Origin: Odobenus rosmarus divergens
Lineage: Eukaryota; Chordata; Mammalia; Carnivora; Odobenidae
Length of the DNA: 64,000 nt
Direction: 5' to 3'
NCBI RefSeq assembly: GCF_000321225.1
Contig: NW_004450585.1
Coordinates: 433,155 to 497,154, forward strand
A program made the translations under genes and the position numbers. Shown here one piece after another: positions 1 to 11,879 of this stretch. The first letter of the stretch is position 1. Every line of letters begins with the position of its first letter. The notes below the pieces were generated by a model. It made no database searches, was not told the DNA's origin, and saw only the letters and a list, made by a program, of their open reading frames with translations.

Positions 1-880
1 AAAGCTGGCCCAGAGAGGAAACACACGCCCGGCTTGCGGCGCCCGCTGCTGCTGCTTCCCCTGGCTGCACCCCCGCCGCAACCGCCGCCTCTCGCAGCTA
101 TTCAGGGCGTAAGATACAAGAACTTTAAGTTCTCTTTGGAATTCCGTCCGTGAGACTGGCCCATGGGCAAGGCCGGTTTCTCTGGCTCCAGCTAAAACCT
201 GAGGCTTGGAGAGGAAGCACCACAGCCTGCGTTCGCCACTCCCGACCGAAGTGAAAGCACCTCCCGGAGGATGCTCCAGCACCCTACGCGGGCGCCCGCG
301 GAAAGCAGCCCAGGGCTGCGCAGTACCCCAGCTGCCCTCTAGGCTGCGCTTTAGGCACTTCCTCGCCCTTCAAACCCGAGACCACCACGCCTCATCCCCA
401 CAGCGAAGTGGGTGAGGTCGCGAGGAAGAACTTTGGGGGGGTTTTGCTGTTTTTGTTTTTGATGGGGGGATTTTTCCTTTGAGGCCCCGCTGCTGTTCTG
501 GTCCGCAGCCTGGAGGAGGCGGGGTAAGGGCATCGCTCCCTGGAGTCCTGCAGGACTGAGCCGCAGCTGGGCCGAGGCAGTCGACAGGTGTGTGCCGCCG
601 AACCCTGGAGCACCGGGAGGCGTCTGGAAGCGAGAGCGGAACGCCGCAGGCGAGTCCGTCGGGAGGAATCATCTGGCGTTTAAGACTCTCCCCGGCCCGC
701 TACTGGCGCTGCAGATCGGTCCGCGCTGCGGGAGCTGGAAGAGCATGAACCGGACCAACAGAGACCCGGCAGACGCGCACGCCACCCAGCGCCGCCCTGC
801 TCTAGTTTCAGCCGGGAGGGAGTTCGCTCCGTTAGGCAGAGTACTTCGCGTCTGTTTTTGTTCCTAGTGTCAGCCTCCAG
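1..880. promoter_or_regulatory. CpG island at window edge, gene unassigned
   Basis: The first ~880 bases are GC- and CpG-rich, unlike the AT-rich DNA that follows. The island is probably cut by the window edge. It contains GC-box-like and CGG-rich stretches and several short open frames on both strands, but I recognise no protein and see no coherent exon chain. It lies about 11 kb upstream of the CCNC start, on the side where PRDM13 lies in human. The remembered human CCNC-PRDM13 distance is larger (tens of kb), so I do not call it the PRDM13 promoter. It could serve a lncRNA or be a distal regulatory CpG island. Confidence 0.6.
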
Positions 881-957
881 AGGAAGCGCAGTGTAGCCGT
901 TACTTCCCTATTCTCAGCTCTCAGAGCTGTAAGCGGCACACAGAAACGCTCAGTAAA

Positions 958-1035
958 ATAATGGTTCATTCATTTAACAAGTGTTTGTTGCGTGCTCATT
1001 ATGTGCCAGGCACCAATACGGACTTGAACCACGCG
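958..1035 (-). mobile_element. L2-like 3' end fragment
   Basis: The run from TTCATTCATTTAAC through ATTATGTGCCAGGCACC reads, on the minus strand, as the usual L2 3' terminus (GGTGCCTGGCACATAAT ... AATGAATGAA). It is short and diverged. MIR has a similar end, so the family call is tentative. Confidence 0.5.
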
Positions 1036-1328
1036 GACCAGGCATCTGGCCTCAGCACGCTTATATTTACAGTTAGTTGAATGAATGAAGAATCAGGTAT
1101 CAAGAACAGCTGTAGAAAAGAAGATGGCACCTCTCGGCCTTTCCATAGGTCACCTCAAAAAGGACAGGAAAGGAAAACAGGGTTAGGGAGATAGAACTAG
1201 AACCACCCCTCCCTCTTTCTCGTGTTTCCAGGAAGAAGGGAATAAGGTAAAGGATGACGGGAGGGATCTCCTGCAGTGATCAGGTCTGCATTCTGTGGGC
1301 AAATTACCTACTTTCTTATGGTATTAAA

Positions 1329-1690
1329 TGCTCTGGCCTGAATGTTTGTGTCCTCCCAAAATTAGTATTTTGAAACCTAATGTCCAGTGTGATGGTATTA
1401 GGAGGTGGGGCCTTAAGGAGGTGCTTAGGTCATGAGAATGGCCTAATGAATGGGATTAGTGCTCTTATAAGAGACCCCAAAGGGATCCCTTCCGCTTCTG
1501 CCATGTGAGGACACAAGGAAAAGATAAGCTGCCATCTGTGAACCAGGAAGTAGGGTCTCACCAGACAGCTGTCCATATGTGTTATGATCTTGGACTTCCC
1601 AGCCTCCAAAACTGTGAGAAATAAATGTTTACTGTTATTAAGCCACCCCAGCATATGGAAGTTTGTTATAACATTCTGAATGGACTGAAA
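1329..1690 (+). mobile_element. MLT1-type MaLR LTR
   Basis: An ancient ERVL-MaLR solo LTR, recognisable from GAATGTTTGTGTCCTCCC, GTGATGGTATTAGGAGGTGG, CCATGTGAGGACACA and CTTGGACTTCCCAGCCTCC, followed by the GAGAAATAAATGT polyadenylation region and a GTTATAACA end. No internal proviral sequence flanks it. Confidence 0.85.
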
Positions 1691-1781
1691 TGGTCATGAT
1701 ATTATATATACTAGGGAGAGAGGGCTGTTTTTAAGGTCTAAATGTAATCTGCCAGTCTACTCTCATGACATTAAGACAAAG

Positions 1782-1851
1782 ACAATAAATAAGGGAATAA
1801 AGGAATAAATAAGGGACAATAAATAAGGGAATAAGGGAATAAATAAGAAAG
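1782..1851. repeat. AATAAGGG-type minisatellite
   Basis: About 70 bases made of irregular AATAAATAAGGGA units: AATAAATAAGGGAATAAAGG is followed by near copies. The unit length varies, so this looks like an imperfect tandem repeat rather than a clean microsatellite. Confidence 0.75.
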
Positions 1852-2085
1852 GGAATCAGGAGAAAGGAGTTCAGTTCAAGGATTAAAAACAAAAATAGTG
1901 GGGTTAACACTATGTCCCATGTTCCCTTCTTAGAAAGAAACTAAGTTTAAGTCATATGACTGTTTTAACTGTTTTAACATAGACCAAGGACTGATAATTA
2001 AAGGAATTAGAATCACAAAATAAGTACGTCCTCACTCCGACCACCTCACCCTGAAGTGGAAGTCTTGATGATATTTGTTACTCCA

Positions 2086-2236
2086 GGGCGCTTGGGTGGC
2101 TCAGTTGGTTAAACATCTGCCTTCAGCTCAAGTCATGATCCCGGGATTCTGGGATCCAGTCCCATATCCCTCTCTCCCTGCTCGCTATCTCTGTCTCTGT
2201 CTCCCTCTCAAATAAATAAATCTTTTTTAAAAAAGG
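2086..2236 (+). mobile_element. SINEC (CAN SINE), diverged
   Basis: Carnivoran tRNA-Lys SINE. The head GGGCGCTTGGGTGGCTCAG is followed by the TCATGATCCCGGGATTCTGG box, a shortened CT-rich segment and an AAATAAATAAATC tail. It is shorter than the ~200-bp copies elsewhere because part of the body is missing. Confidence 0.9.
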
Positions 2237-2390
2237 AAAGAAAAGAAAAAACACGTTTCTCCACTTTCTTTTAAGCTACTTTAGCTTCTGGCTTTGAAAA
2301 GATCTGCTGGGTCTGTGTTCTGTGCCTAGATCTTATTGTAAAGGTGACTAAGGTCACCACAGAGAGGTCAATGCCATTGAAAGAAAATTA

Positions 2391-2960
2391 ATGTTACTCA
2401 CAGTTCCCCTGGAAACAAGAGGCACAGCTCACCACACAAGGCCACAGGAGGAGCACCAGGTTTTGGTCAGGAAGTAAATGCAGGAGCAAGCAGTATGTTT
2501 AGGCGAGAATCTTTATTTGGGTTCCTGTGGAAAAGGTAAGACAGGGCAGGGTGAACAGTTTAAGATTGACTTAAACTGTTAATAATTTCCTTGGGTTTGG
2601 GGCTATATGGGTGGTCCCTAGTTGCCTGGCACTTGGCCATGGGATGATGGATGCAGAGGAATATTGCCTCCTGGGGTATAAGGACCAAATAAAGGAGGTC
2701 TGGCTCTGGATTGGTTAGTTTGCATATCAAAGACATGCCGTGAGCTGGACCCCTTGCAATCTCTACGAATTGGCTAGCCCTGATAAGGGCAGTCTCTCTC
2801 CAGTCAGAAGGATTTTTTAAGATGTCAAAACATGATAATATAGAGAAAATAAGAAATATGATTAATACAGCCTGCAGTAAGAAAAAGGGACAGAAATTTC
2901 TGTGTTCTTTGGACAGAATGGCCCTGAGAGTCTAATCTCTGGGCAACATACTTTCTTCTC
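2391..2960 (-). mobile_element. Probable solo ERV LTR
   Basis: Read on the minus strand, this block shows LTR-like architecture: CCAATTCGTAGAG and AACCAATCCAGAGCC CCAAT-type boxes, then CCAAATAAAGATTCTCG as a polyadenylation/R region, then a stretch ending near ACTGTGAGTAACA. No gag, pol or env reading frame adjoins it. I could not find clear target-site duplications, so the boundaries and the family (gammaretrovirus-like or ERVL) are uncertain. Confidence 0.45.
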
Positions 2961-4044
2961 TTCAGCTCCAGCAAATGACTTTGGAAAAGCAGTTGATTAG
3001 TTTGGAGGGAGGGGTGATGGAATCAAGTGAAAAAGTCAGAAAAACAGGTTCAGAGAAATGAAAGAATGAAGTCATCAGCCAGACTTGTGGTGGGATATTG
3101 AGGTAGGTTTACACCATCCCCTCAACACTGTGTAGTAGGGTTGAGCTGGTTTTTCCGAAGGAGTGGTTCCCTATCTAATGGGCTTCTTTGAACTCAGAAT
3201 TTGAGACTGTAAAGCCTTTCAGTTATTCAACAAATCACATTTTCCAAAGAACTTCTCTGCATATGGTCCCAACATTGGGAAGTAGGCCCAGCAAGTATCA
3301 GTTATTCTGTCTCAGATAAATTAAGTCATCTGTCCAAGGCTCTGTGATTGGTTCATAGAAGAACCCTTGTTCCCGACTTGGCCTGATGCTTAGCTCAGTG
3401 CTCTGCATGCCATTCCTAAACAATATATGTATATTTCACCAAGTACATTTTTAAAAAAATGTAAATCAATACATATTTATTGAGGGGTTGCTAGTAATTA
3501 AGTGCCTCATACAGTGCAAGGGCCTTTGGGAGTGTGATATTTACTGGTCCTTAATATGTTCAGTGCTGACACATAGCTGGTTTGTTCCTTATTGGCAGTA
3601 TTAATATGACACAGAAGTCATACACACTCTGGGCATACACAGTGGTTTTCATCTTGGCTCTGCCATATTATATATGTAGATCTGGCTCCTCACTTAACCT
3701 TCCAGTCCAAGTTTTGCCATCTATAAAAAGAGCACAATATCTACTTAATAGGCTTGTTAATAGGACTAAATAAAATATGTACATGTAACTATTGTTAACT
3801 ATGATAATGTTTCAGGTGGCTGAATTCGATTTCACATAGAAAGAAGGTCAAGAATTGATCCCCCAGCAACTAAATAAGGATTTCTGTAATCAATAATGTG
3901 AATTTAAAAGAGAACTCATAATAAAAGTGTTTCTAATCATTATTATATTTATCATTTGTAAGGAGAGAGAGCATCAGAGCAATAACTCACCAAAGTCAAG
4001 TATTTTCGATTATAGTTTGACTGAACTATGGCTTTCAAATTAAA

Positions 4045-4237
4045 CTTTTTTTTTTTTTTTAAGATTTTATTTATTTGTCAGAGAGTGAGAGAGAGAGCAT
4101 GAGCAAGGTAAGGGGCAGAGGGAGAGGCAGACTCTCCACTGAGCAGGGAGCCCGGTGAGGGACTTGACCCCAGGACCCTGGGATCATGACCTGAGCTGAA
4201 GGCAGATGTTTAACTGACTGAGCCACCCAGGCATCCC
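4045..4237 (-). mobile_element. SINEC (CAN SINE)
   Basis: Reverse-oriented: poly-T, AAGATTTTATTTATTTGTC, a GAGAGA-rich middle, then GAGCCACCCAGGCATCCC. It is flanked by near-identical target-site duplications TCAAATTAAACTTTT and TCAAATTCAACTTTT. Confidence 0.95.
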
Positions 4238-4427
4238 TCAAATTCAACTTTTAAGTTAGTTTATCCAAGGCAATTGGTATCTGATTCTCTTGCCTCCAGT
4301 GTTGCCACTAATCACCTCTAGTTAAATAGTCCCATAAGACCATTTGAAGCCTTTCATTATGTGCTACATTCCTTGATATCTCTCCTATCACATCAGAAAG
4401 AGAGAAAAGAAGAAAAGAAAAATATGA

Positions 4428-4640
4428 TAATGTTTCTCAACCTTGGCACTACTGGGGCTGGATAATTCACTGATGTGGGGGGATATCCTGTGCATCGTAG
4501 AACGTTTAGCAACATCCCCGGCCCCCACCCAATAGATGCCTACAGTGCCCTCCCCACAGCTGTGATAAGCAAAAATGTCTTCAGACAATCCCAAATGTTC
4601 CATGACAGTCAAAATAATCCCCAGTTAAGAACCGCTGACA
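4428..4640 (+). mobile_element. MER5A (hAT-Charlie DNA transposon)
   Basis: A non-autonomous hAT element. TTTCTCAACCTTGGCACTAC at the left, TCCTGTGCATCGTAGAACG and TAGCAACATCCCCGGCCCCC in the middle, and a terminal TTAAGAACCGCTGAC match the MER5A consensus as I know it. Nearly full length, with clear divergence. Confidence 0.85.
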
Positions 4641-4879
4641 TACAGATACAATAAGCAGCAGCAGCAGCAAAGGGACTGATTTTTTTTTTCCCTCCAAATG
4701 CTACAGTTTAAGACCAGTGAAGACCTTGCCCAGAAGCTCTCAGTGGATTTTCCTCTGTTGCATTGGCCAGGATTGTCACATGCCCATGCCTCAACCAACC
4801 ACATGCAAGGCAAACGGGAACCAGCACTGCCCTTAGATTCGGTCAAGTAAGATACTGCTCTAGTCTATGCCTCAGGGCC

Positions 4880-5960
4880 CTGTAATTTAGAGTATATATA
4901 ATTTTTACAATAAACCTTTTTAGAATAAATTTACAGAAAAATTGCAAAGATAGTACAGAAAATTTCTGTATATCCTTTACCTAGTTCTCTCTCACTAATA
5001 TTAGCATCTCATATAACTAGGGCACATTTGTCAAAATTAAGAGGTTAATATTGGTACATTACTATTAACTAAATTCTACACTTTATTCAAATTTTTCCCA
5101 CTAATACTCTTTTTCTGTTCCAGGATCCCACCCAGGATACCACATTACATTTAGTCATCGAGTCTCCCTAGTTCTCTCTGGTCAGTGACAGTTTATCAGT
5201 CTTTCCCTGTTTTTGAAGACCTTGACAGCTTGAAGAATACTAGTGAAGTATTCCGTAGAATGTCTCTCAATTTGGGTCTGTTGCTTTTTCTCATAACTAT
5301 TTATGGGGGTAATGGGCCTTTGGAAGGAGGATCACAGAGGTAAAGTGTTCTTCTCATAACATTACGTCAGGAATATATACTATCAACACGACATGTCACT
5401 GCTTTTGTTAATTTTTATCATTTAAAGTTAGTGTTTGCAGGGTATCTCCGCTATAAAGTTACTATTTTTCTCTTTCCATAATCCATTCTTTGGAAGCAAT
5501 CCACTAAGTTCTGCTCATACTCAAGGGGAGAGGGATAAGTTCCATCTTATGGTGGGGGCAATATTAACATATATTGTTTGGAATTCTTCAGTAGAAAAGT
5601 TTTATGTTTTTATCCATTTATTTATTCAATTATATATCAGTATGGATTCAAATGTATGTATTTTGTTATGTGGGTTATAATACTACATTATTTTGTTTTT
5701 GTTGCTCACATTGTTTTAGCTTAGGCTATTGGGGTCTCTTTCAGGTTGACTCCTGTGTTCTTCTGACATAGTCCCAATCTTTTGTTTTTGGAGCACTACT
5801 TTTCTCCCTCATTGGTAGTATGAGTCAGGACCACCTTGTATTTTCTCTGCTCAGTCTTAGAATTAGCCATTTATCCAAGGATCCTGGGTTCCTTTTATTG
5901 GAGGGTCGTATTTACAAACCAAGATTTGGGTGTGAGTATGCTCGTTACAATTGGGTATCA
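4880..5960 (-). mobile_element. Ancient L1-like fragment
   Basis: AT-rich block with phrases common in old mammalian L1 3' regions in reverse orientation: CATTTAGTCATCGAGTCTCC, a run on 'TTTTTGAAGACCTTGACAG', and later TATTTATTCAATTATATATC. The open frames are short and broken. Family assignment needs a repeat library. Confidence 0.45.
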
Positions 5961-6984
5961 GTGTTTTCAACTCAGCCGATGAAACTAAAAAATATATATG
6001 TTATATACATGCATATAAATACTACTGCATGTATACAAACTTATATATACCGTATTCCATACCTATCTGTATATATACGTGAGCAGAGCTGATTCTGTAA
6101 TCTCTCATTCACATGAAGTAAAGTAGAACTGAAGTGGAAAGTTTATGATGTAGACAAAAGCTGAAGAGCATACAGACCAAAGTTACATTGAGCAGAGATG
6201 ACGAAGCAGACACAGAGTGGGGAGACTGTACGGGTCAGTTGGGAACAAGAAAACAGAAAACACACAGAGAAATAAGCCTCAATTCTGGACAGTTTTCTAG
6301 GTACAGTTCTAGTGTCAATCATGTTTCTTTATAGTGAACTGTAAGTTTCTGGAAGTAACTTTAGCAACCAGAAGAGTCTAATTAAAATATATAGATTGAA
6401 ATAAGAGTGAATGAAAAGAAGGAAGGGAATTGGCCAGTGTTGCAGGGATAAAGGATGTAATGGAAGAGACCATTCAGTTCATAGCCAGATGGTAAGATCC
6501 ATTCCGAGTTTGGATTTGAAGAGAAAAGTATATTAAAGACATATTTCAATCATTTGGGACAGATGGACTTCCTCAGGGTTTGAGGATCTTTCATTCTTGC
6601 AGACTCGGAAGCCTGAACTGCTAGCTTACCATATCTAGATCATCTCTTCGGTGTGGACACACAATAATCTAACCCAGAGAAATTCATATGTTAAAAACCC
6701 AATATAAATTTATTCATTTATATGGACACTAATAATTGCCAAATTGATCAGGTATTTTTGTTTGCTATTGAGAGCTTTATATTTATAAAGGCAAATCCAT
6801 GTGAAAAGCCAAATTACTATTGGGAGATTGCTTGGTACGTATACAATTTAGATCAACAGGAGTTAGCTGGAGTTAGTGCTATCAAGTTACAACACTCAGA
6901 TGTATCCACTTCTAAGACCATACCTGCTAAAGAGCCTAGATACTTAAGTCTGTGAGCCAGAGCCACTGAAGCTACTGCAGAATT

Positions 6985-7490
6985 CAGAATAATACACCCA
7001 CCCCCATCCAAAGATGTCCAAATCTTAATACCCAGAACCTGTAAATATGTTAGGTTAAATGGCAAAAGGGAATTAAGATTGCAGATGGAATCAAGTTTGC
7101 TAATTGTTTGAATTTAAAATAGATTATTCTAGATTATTCAGGTGGGTCCAGTGTAATAAGCACAAGCTTTAAGTATGGAAAAGATGCAGAAGAGTCAGTG
7201 TAAGAGTGATGGTTTGTTAGAGTTAATTGGCATTATTAGCTTTGAAAATGGAAGGGGCCATGAGCCAAGGAATGTGGGCGGCCTCTAGAAGCTGGAAAAG
7301 GCAAGAAAAATAGATTCTCCTCCAGAGCTTTTAGAAAGGAACACAGCCCTGCTGACGCCTTAATTTCAGCTCAGTGAGACCCACCCATTTAGGACTTCTG
7401 AGCTCTAGGATTATAAGATTAAAAAATTGTGTTGTTTTAAGCCACTATTTATAGTAATTTGTTATGGCAGCAATAGGAAACTCATACACT
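6985..7490 (+). mobile_element. MLT1-type MaLR LTR (second subfamily)
   Basis: Contains AAGATGTCCAAATCTTAATA, CCAGAACCTGTAAATATGTT, GGGCCATGAGCCAAGGAATG, GGCGGCCTCTAGAAGCTGG and TTGTGTTGTTTTAAGCCACT, ending GGCAGCAATAGGAAACTCAT. These belong to one of the older MLT1-like LTR subfamilies. Diverged solo LTR. Confidence 0.75.
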
Positions 7491-8127
7491 CTGCCAATTT
7501 GACCTTTCTGACTTCCATTTATATATTCCATAAATTTTCCTTTCTTACTTTCTTGTTTTAGCAAAATAACATAATTACTTGGTGTTAACTTTTAGCTGCA
7601 ATCACAATCCTGACATGCTTCCCCAGGTGGATTACCTTGACCGGACTGAAGGTGTTTACCAATTATTTGGATTTTGTTTGTTCTGGGGAATCTTCTTAAA
7701 AATGGGCTTTTTGGTCCTGGGACTCTTCAGACAATAAGAATACTAGGCTCTGGCTCTCAGGTTTCTTCATGATATACATTGTGTTCTCTCAAAGACCATT
7801 CTAGACTACCTGAAACCAGAAAGCTAATTCTGGACTCCCTAAACTCTTTGGGGATTCCAGACCTAGAGGTATACAAAGCAGAACAAATGCCTAATGGCGT
7901 AAATAAACTGGCACATTGTAAATCAACCTACTTGATTATTGTTCTCTGTGAAGTGCAGATGGATTAAAGTGTCAAGGACCAGAATTAAGAGGCAGAGTAC
8001 ATCTTTGTATCAAGGTAGCACTATTTTCCTTATCCCCGAAAACAGAGTTCTTTATAGTCCAGATTGTAGAATCTAAACTCCTTTTAAGTGTTAAATGTAA
8101 AAAAGCTAAAAGTAAAAAAAAGTAAAA

Positions 8128-8290
8128 CATAAGAGTTATTGAGCTCTTAACCATGTACTAGGCACTATTCCAATTTAAGGTTCATTTAAATGTCTCCAGA
8201 ACTCTATAGCTTAGGAACTATAATTATCCCTATTTTACAAATGAAGACACTGAGGTTCAGTGTGATTAAGTAGTTTGACCGAGTTTACTG
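8128..8290 (-). mobile_element. MIR fragment
   Basis: The minus-oriented MIR core is visible as TACTAGGCACTATTCCA, CTATTTTACAAATGAAGACA and CTGAGGTTCAGTG, followed by the tRNA-like end. Confidence 0.7.
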
Positions 8291-8293
8291 GTA

Positions 8294-8612
8294 TAGACTG
8301 AATGGAATTCATATGTGGAAGTTCTGATACCCAGGGGTATTTAGAGGTGGGGCCTTTGGGAGACAATTAGGTTTAGATGAAATCATAAAGGTGAGGCCCT
8401 GATGATAGTATTAGTATCCTTATTCTCTGTCACGTGAGTACTCAATGAGATGGCACCCGTCTGCAAGGCAGGAAGACAGTTCTCTCCAGGAATCAAATCT
8501 GCTGGCACCTTGATCTTGGACTTCCCAGCCTCCAGAACTGTGAGAAATAAATGTCTGTTGTTTAGGCCACCCAGTGTGTGGTCTTCTGTTACAGCAGTCT
8601 GAGCTAAGACAG
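8294..8612 (+). mobile_element. MLT1-type MaLR LTR
   Basis: Diverged MaLR LTR with AGAGGTGGGGCCTTTGGGAG, CTTGGACTTCCCAGCCTCC, GAGAAATAAATGTCTGTTG, TTTAGGCCACCCAGT and the terminal GTTACAGCAGTCTGAGC. It is same-oriented with, and related to, the copy at 1.3 kb. They are too far apart and too diverged to be paired LTRs of one provirus. Confidence 0.8.
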
Positions 8613-8844
8613 TTACACAACTAGTAAGCTGCAGAGCTGTTACCTGAACTTGATCAGTCTAATTTAGAGACTGAGTTCTTAACTAGTATGTTTACCGTTA
8701 GAGGTTTACTCATCTTCCACAAATACATGTATCCAGAAATTAAAGGGACGCAGTGAATGACTAAATAGAGGAAAAGATATTTCCACAATAAAGACTATTA
8801 GTACCAAAGAAATTACAGTAATTTAATTAAAAGTGAGAAGATGG

Positions 8845-8999
8845 NNNNNNNNNNNNNNNNNNNNNNNNNNNNNNNNNNNNNNNNNNNNNNNNNNNNNNNN
8901 NNNNNNNNNNNNNNNNNNNNNNNNNNNNNNNNNNNNNNNNNNNNNNNNNNNNNNNNNNNNNNNNNNNNNNNNNNNNNNNNNNNNNNNNNNNNNNNNNNN
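8845..8999. other. Assembly gap (155 N) with duplicated flanks
   Basis: A run of 155 Ns. The 14 bases immediately left (8831-8844) and immediately right (9000-9013) are identical: AAGTGAGAAGATGG. Either two contig ends overlap and were never merged, or the gap hides a short insertion with its target-site duplication. The left flank TTAATTAAAAG resembles an L1-endonuclease TT/AAAA site. Confidence 0.95.
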
Positions 9000-9094
9000 A
9001 AGTGAGAAGATGGTCTCCAATAATAGTGTTTAGGAAGAGAAACTCCTACAAACCTGAAATATTGTGTTTATAGTAGTTTAGTCATTATAGTTTT

Positions 9095-9277
9095 TTTTAA
9101 GATTTTATTTATTTATTTGAGAGAAAATGAGATAGAGCATGAGAGAGGGTCGGGTCGGAGGGAGAAGCAGACTCCCCGCTGAGCAGGGAGCCCGATGCAG
9201 GAGTCGATCCCGGGACTCCAGGATCATGACCTGAGCCGAAGGCAGTTGCTTAACCAACTGAGCCACCCAGGCGCCCT
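9095..9277 (-). mobile_element. SINEC (CAN SINE)
   Basis: Reverse-oriented full-length copy from poly-T/AAGATTTTATTTATTTATTT to GAGCCACCCAGGCGCCCT. Target-site duplications TAGTCATTATAGTTTT lie on both sides. Confidence 0.95.
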
Positions 9278-11029
9278 AGTCATTATAGTTTTATAATGAA
9301 AAGCTCACTGTACTGGAAATCAGAGGAACTAGATTCTTGCTGTTTTGCCACTAACCAGCTAAGTAAGCTTGATAAAACCACTACATTTCTAGGCTCTAGT
9401 TTCTGAGAATAGCATTAAGACTTCTGGAGAAGGCATCGTAGGAAGAAGGATAAACACTTTTATTTTAATCACAGGAGAATCAATATTAGCATCAAGAACT
9501 TATTGATCATATCCCTATTTGAAAAGTACAAGGTAAGTAAAAAATTAGAAGGGACAAGACTGATTAATTCCAGTAAGTGATGAGGTAGGTGACTGAGTAG
9601 TGAGGACTGAGAAACAATACTAAAATTATAAAGAAAAGTTTTTTAAAAAACTATCAGTACGATTAAGCAAACCTACATGACTCATCATCTTTTGCATCCA
9701 GATAAACTGGGATTTCTAGGCATTTTAAGAGCTTTTGTAAATTGCTCTATCCCATCAAAGATATCCTTAAATTAAGTTAGCTTTTGGTTCAAGTCAGTTC
9801 AATTCAACCTACATTTACAAGGTACCCTCAGAGATGGTTTGCCCTGAAACTAATGGAGCTCAGGCTCCCTCCTTGGCACAGCTACTGGGAGCACCAGAGC
9901 TTCTAGGAATGCGGAGTTCTGGCTGGGAAGCAGAAACCAGGTTGTGGACAGAAAGCATTTCTATGTAACGTGTTTGGTAAATTGCCTGAGTTCACAGAAG
10001 AAAGGGACCTGATCTCCAAGGTCTTAGTCATTTGTTTGATTTCTATTTTGCATTCTAAATACTCACTTTTCCACCTAACTCTGTCCATAACATTACATTC
10101 TTTCTCTTTAAGCACCTTGCCCTCCATTCATACGTCAGTTTCAAATACCAGTATCTTCTGTGCCTACCATGTGTTATGCCTTGAACTAACAGAGATACAA
10201 AGATGAAGGAGCTCAGTTTTGGAGGAAGAATGCAGAATTAGACATGAAACAATGGTAGTCTAGTGGTAGAAACAGTGTAATGGGACACATAGAACAAAAC
10301 ATTCAACAATACTAATTTGTTGCTGTGTCCTTATCTTTTGAAAGATACCAAACTGCCAAAAACCTCTGAGTTGAAATTCTGAACCTCTGTGAAGTAGCCT
10401 ATGGCCTGATGTTTCTTAAGGCACCACTTTTCAAAATTTTTTGACTGTGATCTGCAATGTAGCAGACGTAAGTGTTCATCAAACATACTACATGTTCCCC
10501 TACATTTCTCGGCCTCCCTTGCAGTTAATTTAGAGTCATATGCCTATTCTGGTCAATGGGTCATGAGAGGAAGTGATGGTATTATTTCTGGTTCAAGTCT
10601 CTTAACACTGATTAAGAGGCAGTGAGAGTCCTCTGTGTTCTCTCTAGAATGATTAAGCCTAGAAGCAAAGAACCAAGATGCAATAGTTGAATGATGAAAA
10701 TATGCTAGATCCTTGAAGATCTGGAGGACAACTACCAAGGAGGTCAATCTAATCCACATCAGACTTTATGGTAGTGACATGTGACATATAAAATATTTTT
10801 ATGTTAAGTCACTGACATGCATTTCACATCTGGACCTAGTGCATGTGCATGTGTATGAATCAAAATTTTTACATAATACTATTATAATACTTGCTGTTTC
10901 TGACATAGCTGATATTTTATTTCATTCCAGAAAATGCTTATCAGACTCACAATGTCACGACACCCTAATTAGTCTCTACCCACAATGTGAAAAATAATGT
11001 TTCTTAAAAAAAAAGTTTTTCTCTAATTT

Positions 11030-11340
11030 TACCTTTGTTTTTTTATTCAAGTATAATTAACACACAGTGTTATATTAGTTTCAGGTGTACAATAGAATGA
11101 TTCAACAATTCCATACATTACTCAGTGCTGATCACTGATATGCGTACTCTTAATTCTCTTCACCTTTTTAACCCATCCCCTCACTCACCTCCTCTCTGGC
11201 AACCACCAGTTCTCTATGCTTAAAAGTATCTGTTTTTTTGGTCTCTTTTTTTTTCTCCATTTGTTTTGTTTCTTAAAGTGCATATGAATGAAACCATATG
11301 CTATTTTCTTTCTCTGACTTATTTCACTTAGCTGAAAAAT
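11030..11340 (-). mobile_element. L1 3'-end fragment
   Basis: The block starts TTTTTTATTCAAGTATAATT and continues ACACACAGTGTTATATTAG, TTTCAGGTGTACAATAGAAT, CAATTCCATACATTACTCAG, then ATGAATGAAACCATATGCT. This is a typical mammalian L1M/L1-carnivore 3' UTR in reverse orientation. Confidence 0.75.
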
Positions 11341-11879
11341 AATGTAGTAAGCTGCTCAGAACATTGGTTTTCTATGAACAGCTTTCAGGTGTATCCAATT
11401 ATTTAGAATAATAAGTTTTACAATAAATGCAACGTCACAATGATAATAAAAATGGGAAATACAGATTTCACCTTGTAAAATTAAATTATTGCATTTCTGG
11501 CTGTATCTTTCTATTTGGCACTTATATGTGAATACATACACATACATACATACGTAATAAAGGAAAAATGTTTTTCACTGTTCTGCAAAACCGGTAGTCT
11601 CTGGCACGGAAAAGTATTGCTGCTCTAAAAAGTTTGCATTCCAGTCCAAAAAGACTCCATTAAGAACGTACTCGGCTTGGTGCAGGCAAATTTTGGTAGG
11701 TCCTTGAGGACAAAATAAGCTTTATACCTCTTTTCAATAGCAGGAGAAAGAACTGAAGTCACGAAACCTTACACTTCAACGAAGGGCCATAGCGGCGGCC
11801 TGTAAAATGAAATAACAAAATCCCAAACCGGCGTAGGTTTCCTTCCCACTCACTGAAGAGACGTAGCTCACAGAAAACA

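Larger units (their letters stand above)
881..11800. other. Intergenic DNA upstream of CCNC, repeat-rich
   Basis: Apart from the repeats listed separately (MLT1 LTRs, SINEs, MER5A, L1 fragments, MIR, a probable solo LTR), I see no exon chain, RNA gene or CpG island here. Open frames are short and lie in AT-rich or repeat DNA. Stretches at about 3.0-4.0, 6.0-6.9, 7.5-8.1 and 9.3-10.4 kb hold nothing I can name. In human this interval leads toward PRDM13, so distal enhancers are possible but cannot be seen by eye. Confidence 0.6.

Noticed and set aside
1329..8612. MLT1-type LTRs at 1.3 and 8.3 kb as the two ends of one provirus
   Set aside because: They are of different divergence and subfamily, with unrelated repeats between and no gag/pol/env remains, so they are independent solo LTRs.
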